Shown in pieces: positions 26,239 through 35,808 of a DNA stretch of 64,000 bases. The stretch lies in assembly GCA_003490145.1 (NCBI GenBank), contig QULQ01000009.1, positions 89,804 through 153,803 on the forward strand, given 5' to 3'. Position 1 is the first letter of the stretch. Each line of letters starts with the position of its first letter. This stretch comes from Lachnospiraceae bacterium OM04-12BH (lineage in GTDB: Bacteria; Bacillota; Clostridia; Lachnospirales; Lachnospiraceae). The position numbers and the translations under genes were made by a program. The notes under the pieces were generated by a model that worked only from the letters and a program-made list of their open reading frames with translations, searched no databases and was not told the DNA's origin.

Positions 26239-26303
26239 TTCACAGAAGTTTCACAAATAATTAGCACTCACCTGTTGACAGTGCTAACAACTAGTGTTAT
26301 AGT
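26239..26303 (+). promoter_or_regulatory. CIRCE heat-shock promoter of clpB
   Basis: CIRCE at 26261-26287: TTAGCACTC, 9 bp, CAGTGCTAA. TTGACA (26275-26280) and TATAGT (26298-26303) are 17 bp apart with the -35 inside CIRCE. TTCACA repeats start at 26239 and 26250, again 11 bp apart. About 90 bp here align with the hsp20 promoter region, so the two promoters share an origin. Confidence 0.9.
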
Positions 26304-26333
26304 ATCAATAGAACATGAGTAGGAGGTGTGCTT

Positions 26334-28925
26334 ATGAACATCAATAAATTTACCCAGAAATCTATGGAAGCTGTACAGGGATGTGAGAAAATTGCCAGCG
26401 ATTATGGCAATCAGGAAATAGAGCAGGAGCATCTTCTTTATAGTCTGCTGACTATGGAGGACAGCCTGATTTTGAAAATGATCGAGAAGATGGAGATCAA
26501 TCAGCAGTATTTTGTGAACAAAGTCGAAGAGATGATCAGTAAGAGAACCAAGGTTCAGGGAGGACAGTCCTATGTGGGGCAGTATCTGAACAAGGTACTG
26601 ATCTCTGCTGAGGATGAGATGAAGGTGTTTGGAGATGAGTATGTCTCTGTGGAACATCTGATGCTCGCCATGATCAAGTATCCGAGTCCTTCCATGAAGG
26701 AGCTGTTCCGTGAGTTTGGCATCACCAGAGAGCGGTTTTTACAGGCATTGTCTACGGTAAGAGGCAATCAGAGAGTCACCAGTGACAATCCGGAGGCAAC
26801 TTACGATACACTTACCAAATACGGACAGGATCTGGTAGAGAAAGCCAGAGACCAGAAGCTGGATCCGGTTATTGGCAGGGATAACGAGATAAGAAATGTG
26901 ATCCGTATCCTTTCCCGTAAGACAAAGAATAACCCGGTTCTGATCGGTGAGCCTGGTGTAGGTAAGACTGCGGTTGTAGAAGGTCTGGCACAGCGTATTG
27001 TGAAAGGTGATGTACCGCAGGGACTGAAGGATAAGAAGATTTTTGCACTGGACATGGGAGCACTGGTAGCGGGTGCCAAGTACAGAGGAGAATTTGAGGA
27101 GCGTCTGAAAGCGGTTCTTGAGGATGTGAAGAACAGTGAGGGACAGATCATTCTGTTCATTGATGAGTTGCATACCATTGTTGGTGCAGGTAAGACAGAT
27201 GGTGCACTGGATGCCGGTAATATGTTAAAGCCTATGCTGGCAAGAGGTGAGCTGCACTGTATCGGGGCAACCACGTTGGACGAGTATCGTCAGTATATTG
27301 AGAAGGATGCAGCACTGGAGCGTCGTTTCCAGCCGGTTATGGTAGAGGAGCCTACTGTTGAGGATACTATTTCCATTCTCCGTGGACTGAAAGAGAGATA
27401 TGAGGTCTACCATGGTGTCAAGATCATGGACAATGCCCTCGTCAGTGCAGCAGTGCTTTCTCACAGATACATTTCTGACAGGTTCCTGCCGGATAAGGCG
27501 ATTGACCTGGTGGATGAAGCCTGTGCCCTGATCAAGACGGAGCTGGACTCCATGCCTACAGAGCTGGATGAGCTGAAGCGTAAGATCGACCAGCTTTCAA
27601 TTGAAGAGATCGCCCTGAAAAAGGAGGATGACAGACTCAGTCAGGAGAGACTTCAGGATCTTCAGAAGGAACTGGCTGAGCTGAAGGAAGAGTTCAGTAA
27701 CAGAAAGGCACAGTGGGAGAATGAAAAGGCTTCCGTTGAGAAGCTGTCAAAGCTCCGTGAGGAAATTGAAAATGTTAATAATCAGATAGAGATTGCTCAG
27801 CGGGAGGGTGATTTTGCCAAGGCCAGTGAACTGAACTACAGTACCCTTCCAAGCCTGAAGAAGCAGCTTGAGATCGAGGAAGCAAACGTAAAGAATAAGG
27901 ATCTTTCCCTGGTTCATGAGAGCGTATCCGAAGAGGAGATCGCAAGGATCATTTCCAGATGGACAGGTATCCCGGTTGCCAAGCTGACGGAGAGTGAACG
28001 AAACAAGACACTGCATCTGGATGAGGAGCTGCATAAGAGAGTGATCGGACAGGATGAGGGTGTTACGAAGGTGACAGAGGCAATCATCCGTTCCAAGGCA
28101 GGTATCAAGGATCCCAGAAAGCCGATCGGTTCCTTCCTGTTCCTCGGACCTACCGGTGTAGGTAAGACAGAGCTTGCCAAGGCTCTGGCAGCAGCCCTGT
28201 TTGATGATGAGAACAATATGGTGCGTATCGATATGAGCGAGTACATGGAGAAATATTCTGTGTCCAGACTGATCGGAGCGCCTCCTGGATATGTTGGTTA
28301 TGAAGAGGGCGGACAGCTGACAGAGGCCGTCAGGAGGAAACCGTATTCCGTTGTCCTGTTTGATGAGATCGAAAAGGCTCATCCGGATGTATTTAATGTA
28401 CTTCTGCAGGTACTGGATGATGGACGTATCACGGATTCCCAGGGACGTACCGTAGACTTTAAGAATACGATCCTGATCATGACCTCCAATATCGGAGCAT
28501 CCTATCTGCTGGATGGAATTGATGAGAAGGGCAATATCAGTGAAGAAGCAGAGAAGCAGGTTATGAATGATCTGCGTGCCCACTTCAGACCGGAATTCCT
28601 GAACCGTCTGGACGAAACGATTTTGTTCAAACCATTGACCAGAGATAATATCGGTGGCATAATTAAACTTATCATTGCAGACCTGAATAAGAGACTTGCA
28701 GATAAGGAGCTTACCGTAAAGCTGACTCCGGAAGCAGAGAACCTGATCGTGGAGAATGCCTATGATCCGGTTTATGGTGCAAGACCCTTGAAGCGATATG
28801 TACAGAAATATGTTGAAACACTGGCAGCCAAGCTGATCCTTGCTGATGAGACGGATGAGGGTGATACGATCCTGATCGATGCAGTGAACGGAGAGCTTAC
28901 AGCCAGGGTGGAGAAGAAAGCATAA
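26334..28925 (+). CDS. clpB: ClpB disaggregase
   Basis: The 863-residue protein starts at ATG 26334, 7 bp after AGGAGG. The N domain covers ~1-150. The first AAA+ ring has [13 protein letters not shown] and [14 protein letters not shown]. The coiled-coil middle domain at ~400-520 (the ClpB hallmark that binds DnaK) is present. The second AAA+ ring has [13 protein letters not shown] and the sensor GARPLKR. The hexamer pulls proteins out of aggregates together with DnaK/DnaJ and Hsp20. Control by HrcA is expected from the CIRCE site, matching hsp20-dnaJ 11 kb upstream. Confidence 0.97.
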   Translation: MNINKFTQKSMEAVQGCEKIASDYGNQEIEQEHLLYSLLTMEDSLILKMIEKMEINQQYFVNKVEEMISKRTKVQGGQSYVGQYLNKVLISAEDEMKVFGDEYVSVEHLMLAMIKYPSPSMKELFREFGITRERFLQALSTVRGNQRVTSDNPEATYDTLTKYGQDLVEKARDQKLDPVIGRDNEIRNVIRILSRKTKNNPVLIGEPGVGKTAVVEGLAQRIVKGDVPQGLKDKKIFALDMGALVAGAKYRGEFEERLKAVLEDVKNSEGQIILFIDELHTIVGAGKTDGALDAGNMLKPMLARGELHCIGATTLDEYRQYIEKDAALERRFQPVMVEEPTVEDTISILRGLKERYEVYHGVKIMDNALVSAAVLSHRYISDRFLPDKAIDLVDEACALIKTELDSMPTELDELKRKIDQLSIEEIALKKEDDRLSQERLQDLQKELAELKEEFSNRKAQWENEKASVEKLSKLREEIENVNNQIEIAQREGDFAKASELNYSTLPSLKKQLEIEEANVKNKDLSLVHESVSEEEIARIISRWTGIPVAKLTESERNKTLHLDEELHKRVIGQDEGVTKVTEAIIRSKAGIKDPRKPIGSFLFLGPTGVGKTELAKALAAALFDDENNMVRIDMSEYMEKYSVSRLIGAPPGYVGYEEGGQLTEAVRRKPYSVVLFDEIEKAHPDVFNVLLQVLDDGRITDSQGRTVDFKNTILIMTSNIGASYLLDGIDEKGNISEEAEKQVMNDLRAHFRPEFLNRLDETILFKPLTRDNIGGIIKLIIADLNKRLADKELTVKLTPEAENLIVENAYDPVYGARPLKRYVQKYVETLAAKLILADETDEGDTILIDAVNGELTARVEKKA

Positions 28926-28955
28926 GGGCTGCAGAAACAGACAGGAGGTTACAGG

Positions 28956-29135
28956 ATGTTACCGCAGGACGCAGATATGCTTTTGAGTATTATAAATATG
29001 AAGCTCCGTGATTTTTATGGAAGTCTGGATGCTCTGTGTGAGGATCTGGATGAGGATAAGGAGCAGATACAGAAGACTCTTTCCGGGATAGGATATACCT
29101 ACGATGGAGAGAAGAATCAGTTTATTGCAGGATAG
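28956..29135 (+). CDS. DUF4250 protein
   Basis: The 59 residues (MLPQDADMLLSIINMKLRDF, then YGSLDALCEDLDEDKEQIQK) are a full DUF4250 protein, a small helical family common in Lachnospiraceae with no known function. AGGAGG precedes the ATG. It lies 31 bp after clpB with no terminator between, so it may be co-induced by heat. The stop codon lies inside the following terminator stem. Confidence 0.8.
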   Translation: MLPQDADMLLSIINMKLRDFYGSLDALCEDLDEDKEQIQKTLSGIGYTYDGEKNQFIAG

Positions 29136-29158
29136 CCGTAAGGCTATCCTGTTCTTTG
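29128..29158 (+). terminator. Terminator of clpB-DUF4250
   Basis: CAGGATAGCC (29128-29137), GTAA, GGCTATCCTG (29142-29151), then a T-rich stretch. Confidence 0.8.
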
Positions 29159-29219
29159 TGTGCGCAGAAGGAAAACAAGCGGCTGCGGAAGCAGTAGTGT
29201 ATATAGAGGAGTTTGATTA

Positions 29220-30359
29220 TTGGAAGAGCAGTTTGATGAATATGATGCAGCCAGAGAAAGAAGGCAGCGCCGGCTCGCAGAGATGAAGCGTAAGAAGAAG
29301 CAGCAGGCACTGTTTCGGAAGTACTTCCGCTTTGGTGCAATTGGAGCTGTAGTTTTTATAGCTGTTCTGGTTGTTCTGATCGGTAATGGTATTTCAAAAA
29401 GAAATAAGAATAAAGAACAGCAGGATGTACAGACAGAAACAGCAGAGCTTCAGGCAGTGGCGGAAACAGAAGCAGAGGAGTCCTTACCTTTAGCAGATCA
29501 GAAAGAGCCAGCGGAAGTACAGGCAGCAGAGCCTGAAGAAAATAAAATATATGAGGCAGCAGAATCTCCGGATATGAAAGCAGTCAGCGAGGAGGTCATC
29601 AGCAGCAATGCTATTTTTATCGATCTGAGGAAAAATGAGATCCTTGCACAGCGGGCAGCCAGACAGGTCATTGATCCGGCATCCATGACCAAGATCCTGA
29701 CGGTACTTGTGGCAGCAGAGCAGATTGAGGAAAAGAATCTTGACGATAAGGTGACGATCACTATAGATATTACAGACTACAGCTACAGTAACGACTGCAG
29801 CAGTGTGGGCTTCGCAGAGAATGAAAGGGTGACAGTACAGGATCTTTTCTATGGAACGATCCTGCCCTCCGGCGCAGATGCTGCACTGGCACTGGCAACT
29901 TATGTGGCCGGGAGTCAGGAGGCATTTGTGGAGCTGATGAATGAAAAGCTGCAGAAGCTTGGTCTTTCTGACACGGCACATTTTACCAACTGTGTCGGAT
30001 TATATGATGAGGCACATCGCTGCACAGTTTATGATATGGCGATGATCATGGAAGCGGCGATGGATAATCCACTTTGCAGAGAGGTTATGTCGGCACATAC
30101 TTATACGACATCTGCTACGGCAGAGCACCCGGATGGGATTACCATATCCAACTGGTTTCTGCGCCGGATCGAGGATAAGGAAACCGGGGCAGAGATCGTC
30201 TGTGGCAAGACCGGGTATGTGGTGCAGTCCGGAAACTGTGCAGCCAGCTATGGAGAGGATCAGAACGGAAACGGTTATATCTGTGTGACTGCCGATTCTA
30301 CCAGTGCATGGCGGTGTATTTATGACCATGTGGCACTGTACAGTGAATTTACAGCCTAA
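29220..30359 (+). CDS. D-alanyl-D-alanine carboxypeptidase (S11)
   Basis: The 379-residue protein starts at TTG 29220 after AGAGGAG. It is anchored by a membrane segment at ~38-58 following a very basic cytoplasmic tail, with no cleavage site. An acidic linker precedes the catalytic domain (~120-375) with SxxK in DPASMTKILT and KTG in CGKTGYV. The middle motif is SGA in LPSGADAAL, where classical members have SxN. It trims D-Ala from peptidoglycan stem peptides. The C-terminal PBP5 domain is absent. Confidence 0.85.
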   Translation: MEEQFDEYDAARERRQRRLAEMKRKKKQQALFRKYFRFGAIGAVVFIAVLVVLIGNGISKRNKNKEQQDVQTETAELQAVAETEAEESLPLADQKEPAEVQAAEPEENKIYEAAESPDMKAVSEEVISSNAIFIDLRKNEILAQRAARQVIDPASMTKILTVLVAAEQIEEKNLDDKVTITIDITDYSYSNDCSSVGFAENERVTVQDLFYGTILPSGADAALALATYVAGSQEAFVELMNEKLQKLGLSDTAHFTNCVGLYDEAHRCTVYDMAMIMEAAMDNPLCREVMSAHTYTTSATAEHPDGITISNWFLRRIEDKETGAEIVCGKTGYVVQSGNCAASYGEDQNGNGYICVTADSTSAWRCIYDHVALYSEFTA

Positions 30360-30459
30360 GCTGCCTTAAGAAAATCTTTAGACAGCTTTAAGAATGGCTA
30401 CAGTTTTTTTGAAGAAATTTTTGCTATAATCACGTTATAGCTGTGAGAGGTGATGTGAT

Positions 30460-30648
30460 ATGCAAAAAGAAGAACTTGAATTTATTGATGTAGCAGAAGA
30501 ACCAAAGAAAACAGAGAAGAAAAGAAGACGTGCGATAAGTCAGAAGGAGGCAGATAAAAGAGGGCAGATCTTTGCCATGCTTCTGCTTACTGTGGTATTG
30601 TGCGCAGCAGTTTATGCCCTGATCAGGACACTTGGAATCGGTGTATAG
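30460..30648 (+). CDS. Small basic membrane protein
   Basis: The 62 residues have a charged first part (KKTEKKRRRA) and one membrane helix at ~39-58 (FAMLLLTVVLCAAVYALI). A GAGAGGTG ribosome site and a TATAAT at 30425-30430 upstream support expression. No family is recognised. Confidence 0.65.
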   Translation: MQKEELEFIDVAEEPKKTEKKRRRAISQKEADKRGQIFAMLLLTVVLCAAVYALIRTLGIGV

Positions 30649-30705
30649 ACTGAATGTCAGAAGCATATAGATAGGATAAGAGAGCAAAAGAGGGAGATTT
30701 CCTTC

Positions 30706-31446
30706 ATGAGCCTTACGAAAAGAATCCTGTCCTGTATGCTTCTTTTATTATTGCTTGCTCTGGTTTTACTTAATGCCTGGCACGGAGAGCAGGAAAAGAG
30801 GCAGGAAAAAACAGATTTTTCAGCAGTTTTCTGTGAAGAAGAGGAAATCCAGGAAACACTGGCAGATGCAGAACAGGTGGAAGAGCCTGAAAATAAGAAA
30901 ATAGCCATCACCTTTGATGACGGTCCACATCCGGTATATACGAAGCAGCTTCTGGATGGCCTTCTGGAGCGAAAGGTGAAGGCTACTTTTTTTGTGACCG
31001 GGGAACAGGCAGAAAACTATCCGGAGCTGATTGAAAGAATGGACGAAGAAGGACATCTGATTGGAAATCACACCTACAGCCATGTACAGCTGCGCCCCTC
31101 CAACAGAGATACATTTAAGGAGGAGCTGATCAGAACCAATCAGGTGATTTATGATATTACCGGAAAGGAGACGGAATATGTAAGACCGCCTTATGGCGCA
31201 TGGGACAAAACCTTTGAAACAGAACTGAATATGTTCCCTGTACTCTGGACTGTGGATCCTCTTGACTGGTGTTCATCCAATGCCGGCTGTATCGCAAGAA
31301 GCGTTCTGGCAAAAGCCGGAGAAAATGATATTATCCTCATGCATGATGAGTATGAATCTACCGTGCAGGCTGCACTCATGGTAGTGGATCAGTTATTGAA
31401 GGAGGGGTACGAATTTGTAACAGTGGATGAAATTTTGTTTGACTGA
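30706..31446 (+). CDS. Polysaccharide deacetylase
   Basis: The 246-residue protein has an N-terminal signal anchor (ILSCMLLLLLLALVLL) and a NodB domain from ~65. Motif 1 is TFDDGPH (catalytic Asp and metal Asp), motif 2 HTYSH (metal His), motif 3 RPPYG, motif 4 DPLDW and motif 5 ILMHD. These are the complete CE4 signatures, so an active zinc-dependent N-deacetylase of peptidoglycan or other surface glycan is expected. It lies among other envelope genes. Confidence 0.92.
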   Translation: MSLTKRILSCMLLLLLLALVLLNAWHGEQEKRQEKTDFSAVFCEEEEIQETLADAEQVEEPENKKIAITFDDGPHPVYTKQLLDGLLERKVKATFFVTGEQAENYPELIERMDEEGHLIGNHTYSHVQLRPSNRDTFKEELIRTNQVIYDITGKETEYVRPPYGAWDKTFETELNMFPVLWTVDPLDWCSSNAGCIARSVLAKAGENDIILMHDEYESTVQAALMVVDQLLKEGYEFVTVDEILFD

Positions 31447-31532
31447 TCTGGTTTCATAGATCATCATTGAGTTCGCAGTCTCTCTATGTTACACTGAAAT
31501 CCAAAGAAACCGCATAACAGAGGGGAATAAAG

Positions 31533-33509
31533 ATGAAGTGTACATGGAAAAGAAAACAGGGCTGGTTTCTGGCGATCCTGCTGGCAGCAGTATTTGTATC
31601 TGCAGGCTGCACAGGAAAAGCTGACGCAGATTTACCGGCAGGAGCAGAAGGCGAAGTGAAGCAGCAGGAAGCAGGACAGACAGATGCACAGGCAGATGAG
31701 GATCTGAGCGCAGAGGACGAAACCGGCAGGGAAGATCAGGCAGAGGATGTGCTGCTCCTTGCAGGAAGGAAGAAGGTCGTAGGTGTGCAGCCGGATGGCA
31801 CAGCAGACCTTTTGTACGAAGCCGGGGAAGGATATTATGTGCAGAGTGCAGTCTATGGGGACGGAATAGTGTTTGTGGCTGTTTATCAGGAGCAGAATTC
31901 CGAAAGCACAGACAGCGGAGAGCTGGAACGCAGGCTGTGTGCGGTAGAGGACGGAGAGGAAACAGTACTCCTGGATATTGATGACACGATGAGCTGGGCA
32001 CTGCAGATGGAGTACGTGGACGGAAGCCTGATCGTAGAGTACGTGATGGAAGATTATGCGAATTTTAATAATTCCTCCGAAACAAAGGTCATCGATTTTA
32101 CGAAAACGTCAGAGGGCTGGCAGCAGGGAGACAGGTATCAGAAGCTTGCAGAGCTTCCGGGCTTTGCAGAAGGAAGCATTTATGCAAACTGGAAAAGAGC
32201 ACTGGAGTCACTGAAATCATGCGGTGAACTGATCACCTTTGACAGTGAGGGAAACCGTCTGATCAGCTATGATACGGATGGAAATCTTCTCTGGGAATCT
32301 GCACTGCTTCAGGATACGTATGATGTGGATGAGGTAAACAGTGATTATACGGTATATAGCTACACAGATTACCCGGAAGAGGACAGATATGATCTGTATG
32401 ATGGAAGTCTGATCCTGCATGATAATAGAACAGGGGAAGAGCAGACACTCTTTACCTGGAATGAGAAGTCAGAGGATAAAAGGGCAATACCGTTAATGCT
32501 TACAGAGGATAAGCTGTACTATTATCAGAGTGAGGAAAAACAGGAAGAAAGGGAAGTATTCGACAGGAAACAGATCTACAGCTATGAGCTTAAGACAGGA
32601 GAAGAAACCTTTCTGTATGAGGCGGGAAGACTTGCCGGACCGCCGATGAATACGATCACTGCAGGAGTCAGTGGTTTTGATGTTTATCAGGGAAGGTATT
32701 ATTTTGCTGCCATGGAAGAGGACAGCATTGGCTGGGCTATGCTTTCAGAAGACGAAATCGGGAAAACCCCGGCCGGGGGAAAGTCTTATCCCGGAGCATA
32801 CCTTTCTGTATGGGATGAGAAACGTGATTTCAGACAGTATGGAACAGTAGAAGGCATTAAAAAAACAGTTATCAGTGACAGCTATGACATCGATGTTTAT
32901 GAGTATTATCAGGAATGCTTTAAGCTGGATCCCTCCTATGAGCAGGCAGAACGGATCAATGAGACCCTGAAGGAGATCTGGGAAGGGGATATCCGGTATG
33001 CGGAAGATGGAGCAGCACAGGAGCTCTCTTATCTGACCGGGAATGACGAACTGGATGGATATTCCCGGAGCATGTATCCTTTATCTTATGATAATGAACT
33101 GAGCCGGGTGGAAGTGCTTGGAGCAGACTATCTGACAGTGGATTACAGCGGTTATGAATACACTGGCGGTGCCCATGGCTATCCCTATCGCAGCCATTAT
33201 CTGTTTGATTTGACTACAGGAGAGGAAAAGACACTGGCAGATCTGTATCAGGGAAGTGTAGAGGAGTTTAAGGATATTGTGGCACAGTACAGTGTACAGA
33301 ACTGGAAGGACAATCCGGATCCTTATTTCGGCTGGGACAGTGAGGATGCCGCCTATGCAGACCTTTACGATAACGCATCGCTGGATATGCTGATGCGTTA
33401 TGGGACAGATGAAATTGTGATCGAGTATTCGCCTTATGAATATGGACCTTATGCATCCGGATATATTGGAGTAGAGATCCCCTATGAGGCATTGAATATT
33501 AATCTGTAA
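31533..33509 (+). CDS. Lipoprotein with C-terminal DUF3298 domain
   Basis: The 658-residue protein has a signal peptide with lipobox VSAGC (Cys ~26) and an acidic linker to ~75. A long middle part (~75-440) resembles a WD/beta-propeller-like DUF5050 protein by its repeated strand pattern (VVGVQPDGTADLLYE and similar). The C-terminus (~520-655) contains YTGGAHGYPYRSHYLFDLTTG, the DUF3298 signature found in RsiV-like outer domains. It is probably an outer-face sensor or wall-binding protein; the ligand is unknown. Confidence 0.75.
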   Translation: MKCTWKRKQGWFLAILLAAVFVSAGCTGKADADLPAGAEGEVKQQEAGQTDAQADEDLSAEDETGREDQAEDVLLLAGRKKVVGVQPDGTADLLYEAGEGYYVQSAVYGDGIVFVAVYQEQNSESTDSGELERRLCAVEDGEETVLLDIDDTMSWALQMEYVDGSLIVEYVMEDYANFNNSSETKVIDFTKTSEGWQQGDRYQKLAELPGFAEGSIYANWKRALESLKSCGELITFDSEGNRLISYDTDGNLLWESALLQDTYDVDEVNSDYTVYSYTDYPEEDRYDLYDGSLILHDNRTGEEQTLFTWNEKSEDKRAIPLMLTEDKLYYYQSEEKQEEREVFDRKQIYSYELKTGEETFLYEAGRLAGPPMNTITAGVSGFDVYQGRYYFAAMEEDSIGWAMLSEDEIGKTPAGGKSYPGAYLSVWDEKRDFRQYGTVEGIKKTVISDSYDIDVYEYYQECFKLDPSYEQAERINETLKEIWEGDIRYAEDGAAQELSYLTGNDELDGYSRSMYPLSYDNELSRVEVLGADYLTVDYSGYEYTGGAHGYPYRSHYLFDLTTGEEKTLADLYQGSVEEFKDIVAQYSVQNWKDNPDPYFGWDSEDAAYADLYDNASLDMLMRYGTDEIVIEYSPYEYGPYASGYIGVEIPYEALNINL

Positions 33510-33535
33510 TGTTGTATACTAAAATAAGTAGAAAG

Positions 33536-33566
33536 GCCTGCGGAAGGGATTCTGCAGGCTTTTTTC
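33536..33566 (+). terminator. Terminator after the DUF3298 lipoprotein
   Basis: GCCTGCGGAA (33536-33545) pairs with TTCTGCAGGC (33550-33559), followed by a T-run. Confidence 0.85.
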
Positions 33567-33597
33567 CTGTAGATTTGAAGAAGAAAGGAATGAAGTT

Positions 33598-34443
33598 ATG
33601 CATTCGCCTTTGGAAATAGCAAAGAATTTTGTGGAGATCGGACTCCACAAGGTAAGGCTGTCAGCCTTCAAGATGCTTGTGCTTGGTATTTTTGCCGGCA
33701 TTTATATCGGCTTTGCGGGGATCGCATCAACGACAGCCTCAGCAACGATAGAGAATCCTTCTGTGGCAAGGCTGTTAAGTGCCTGTGTATTCCCTGCCGG
33801 TATGGCAATGGTGCTGATCGCCGGAAGTGAGCTGTTTACCGGAAATAACCTGATCATTATCTCTCTTTTGGAAAAGAAGATTAAACTGACAGAAATGCTG
33901 AAGAACTGGTTCTTCGTATTTGCGGGCAATTTTATCGGTGCTTCCTTTGTGGCAGTGATGGTAGTATATGCCGGAATCCCGGGACTCTATGATGGCAGGC
34001 TTGCTGAAAAGATGGTGGCAGCCGCACTGACGAGAGTGAATCAGACTTTTCCAGAAGCCTTTGCCAGAGGTGTTCTCTGTAATATCCTGGTCTGTGTAGC
34101 GGTGTGGGGAGCTTTTGCAGCGAAGAAGGTATCCGGCAAGCTCCTGATGAGCTTCTGGCCGGTCATGCTGTTTGTACTTTGTGGGTTTGAGCACAGTATC
34201 GCAGATATTTATTTTGGGGTATCTGGGCTTCTGACCATGCCGAAATATGGAGTCAGTGGGGATGCCCTGACACTTGCAAGCTTCCTGCTGAAAAACCTGC
34301 TCCCGGTAACACTGGGCAATATCGCAGGTGGTGCAGGTATTGTGGGATGTGGCTACTGGGCTATGTATTTACGTCATACACCGGGATATGTACAGCCGAT
34401 TGAACAGGAACAGGAAGAGATCGACGCGGCAGAGGAGTATTAA
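33598..34443 (+). CDS. Formate/nitrite channel (FocA/NirC family)
   Basis: The 281-residue protein has six membrane segments and the family motifs GIASTTAS-like near TM2, AGSELFTGNN, and CGFEHSIADIYF holding the conserved pore His. It forms a pentamer that passes formate, nitrite or hydrosulphide; in a fermenting clostridium formate export or uptake is most likely. The start ATG at 33598 follows GAAAGGAATG. The next gene begins 3 bp after its stop. Confidence 0.93.
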   Translation: MHSPLEIAKNFVEIGLHKVRLSAFKMLVLGIFAGIYIGFAGIASTTASATIENPSVARLLSACVFPAGMAMVLIAGSELFTGNNLIIISLLEKKIKLTEMLKNWFFVFAGNFIGASFVAVMVVYAGIPGLYDGRLAEKMVAAALTRVNQTFPEAFARGVLCNILVCVAVWGAFAAKKVSGKLLMSFWPVMLFVLCGFEHSIADIYFGVSGLLTMPKYGVSGDALTLASFLLKNLLPVTLGNIAGGAGIVGCGYWAMYLRHTPGYVQPIEQEQEEIDAAEEY

Positions 34444-34446
34444 GAA

Positions 34447-35808
34447 ATGGATTTATTTGAATATATGAGGAGCACGAGTATGGAAAGGGAAGCTCCTCTG
34501 GCAGCAAGACTGCGGCCAAGGACACTGGACGAGGTCGTAGGACAGCAGCACATCATCGGTAGGGACAAGCTGCTTTACCGGGCGATCAAGGCAGACAAGC
34601 TCAGCTCCATTATTTTTTACGGACCGCCGGGAACCGGCAAGACGACTCTTGCCAAGGTTATCGCCGGAACGACCAGTGCGGAATTTACCCAGATCAATGC
34701 CACGGTAGCCGGTAAGAAAGACATGGAGGATGTAATAAAGGCGGCGAAGGATACCCTTGGCATGTATGGAAAGAAGACTATTCTTTTCATAGATGAGATC
34801 CACCGCTTTAACAAGAGCCAGCAGGATTATCTGCTTCCCTTTGTGGAAGATGGTACAGTGATTCTGATCGGGGCGACGACGGAGAATCCTTATTTTGAGG
34901 TGAACGGGGCGCTGATCTCAAGGTCCATTATTTTTGAACTGAAGCCACTTTCTGTTGAAGATATCAAGGAGCTGATCCATCGTGCCGTTTATGACAAAGA
35001 GAGAGGAATGGGGGCATATGATGCAGAGATCGATGAAGATGCCCTTAATTTTCTTGCGGATATTTCAGGGGGAGATGCCAGACATGCACTGAATGCGGTG
35101 GAGCTTGGCATCATGACGACAGAGAGGGCACCAGATGGAAAGATCCATATCACGCTTCCGGTAGCACAGGAATGTATCCAGAAGCGGGCAGTCAGATATG
35201 ACAAATCCGGGGACAACCATTATGACACCGTATCGGCTTTTATCAAAAGTATGAGGGGCTCTGATCCGGATGCGGCGGTGTATTATCTGGCAAGGATGCT
35301 GTACGCAGGAGAGAGCGTGACCTTTATTGCAAGGCGTATCATGATCTGTGCTTCTGAGGATGTGGGAATGGCAGATCCACAGGCGATCCAGGTTGCGGTA
35401 AGTGCTTCTCTTGCGGTAGAAAGAGTGGGGATGCCGGAAGCACAGATCATACTGTCAGAGGCGGCCATGTATGTGGCCTGCGCACCAAAGAGCAATGCCT
35501 GTGTGGCGGCCATAGGAGAAGCGATGAGTGAAGTAGAAAGGTCAGGAAATCTTCCGATTCCTCCGCATCTGCAGGATGCCCATTATAAGAGCGCTGCGAA
35601 GCTGGGACACGGAAGCGGATATCTGTATGCCCATGATTATCCGAACAATTATGTAAAACAGCAGTATCTTCCCTATGAACTGAACGGTAAGGAATTTTAC
35701 CATCCGTCAGGAAACGGATATGAGGTGAAGATTAAGGAACATATGAGCCGTCTGAAAAGAGAAGCGGCAGAGCCGGATAAGAAGACCGATCAGGCTGATC
35801 CAAGATGA
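34447..35808 (+). CDS. rarA: Replication-associated recombination protein A
   Basis: The 453-residue RarA/MgsA AAA+ ATPase has Walker A YGPPGTGKTTLAK (~57-69), Walker B LFIDEIHRFNKSQQD and sensor GATTENP. The tetramerising C-terminal part (MRGSDPDAAVYYLARML, NYVKQQYLP) is complete. It acts at stalled replication forks with SSB. It is placed between a channel gene and a DUF5722 gene, overlapping the latter by 4 bp. Confidence 0.95.
   Translation: MDLFEYMRSTSMEREAPLAARLRPRTLDEVVGQQHIIGRDKLLYRAIKADKLSSIIFYGPPGTGKTTLAKVIAGTTSAEFTQINATVAGKKDMEDVIKAAKDTLGMYGKKTILFIDEIHRFNKSQQDYLLPFVEDGTVILIGATTENPYFEVNGALISRSIIFELKPLSVEDIKELIHRAVYDKERGMGAYDAEIDEDALNFLADISGGDARHALNAVELGIMTTERAPDGKIHITLPVAQECIQKRAVRYDKSGDNHYDTVSAFIKSMRGSDPDAAVYYLARMLYAGESVTFIARRIMICASEDVGMADPQAIQVAVSASLAVERVGMPEAQIILSEAAMYVACAPKSNACVAAIGEAMSEVERSGNLPIPPHLQDAHYKSAAKLGHGSGYLYAHDYPNNYVKQQYLPYELNGKEFYHPSGNGYEVKIKEHMSRLKREAAEPDKKTDQADPR

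Noticed and set aside
27747..28583. 278-codon minus-strand frame in clpB
   Set aside because: Shadow of the clpB codon pattern, no start signal, no family resemblance.
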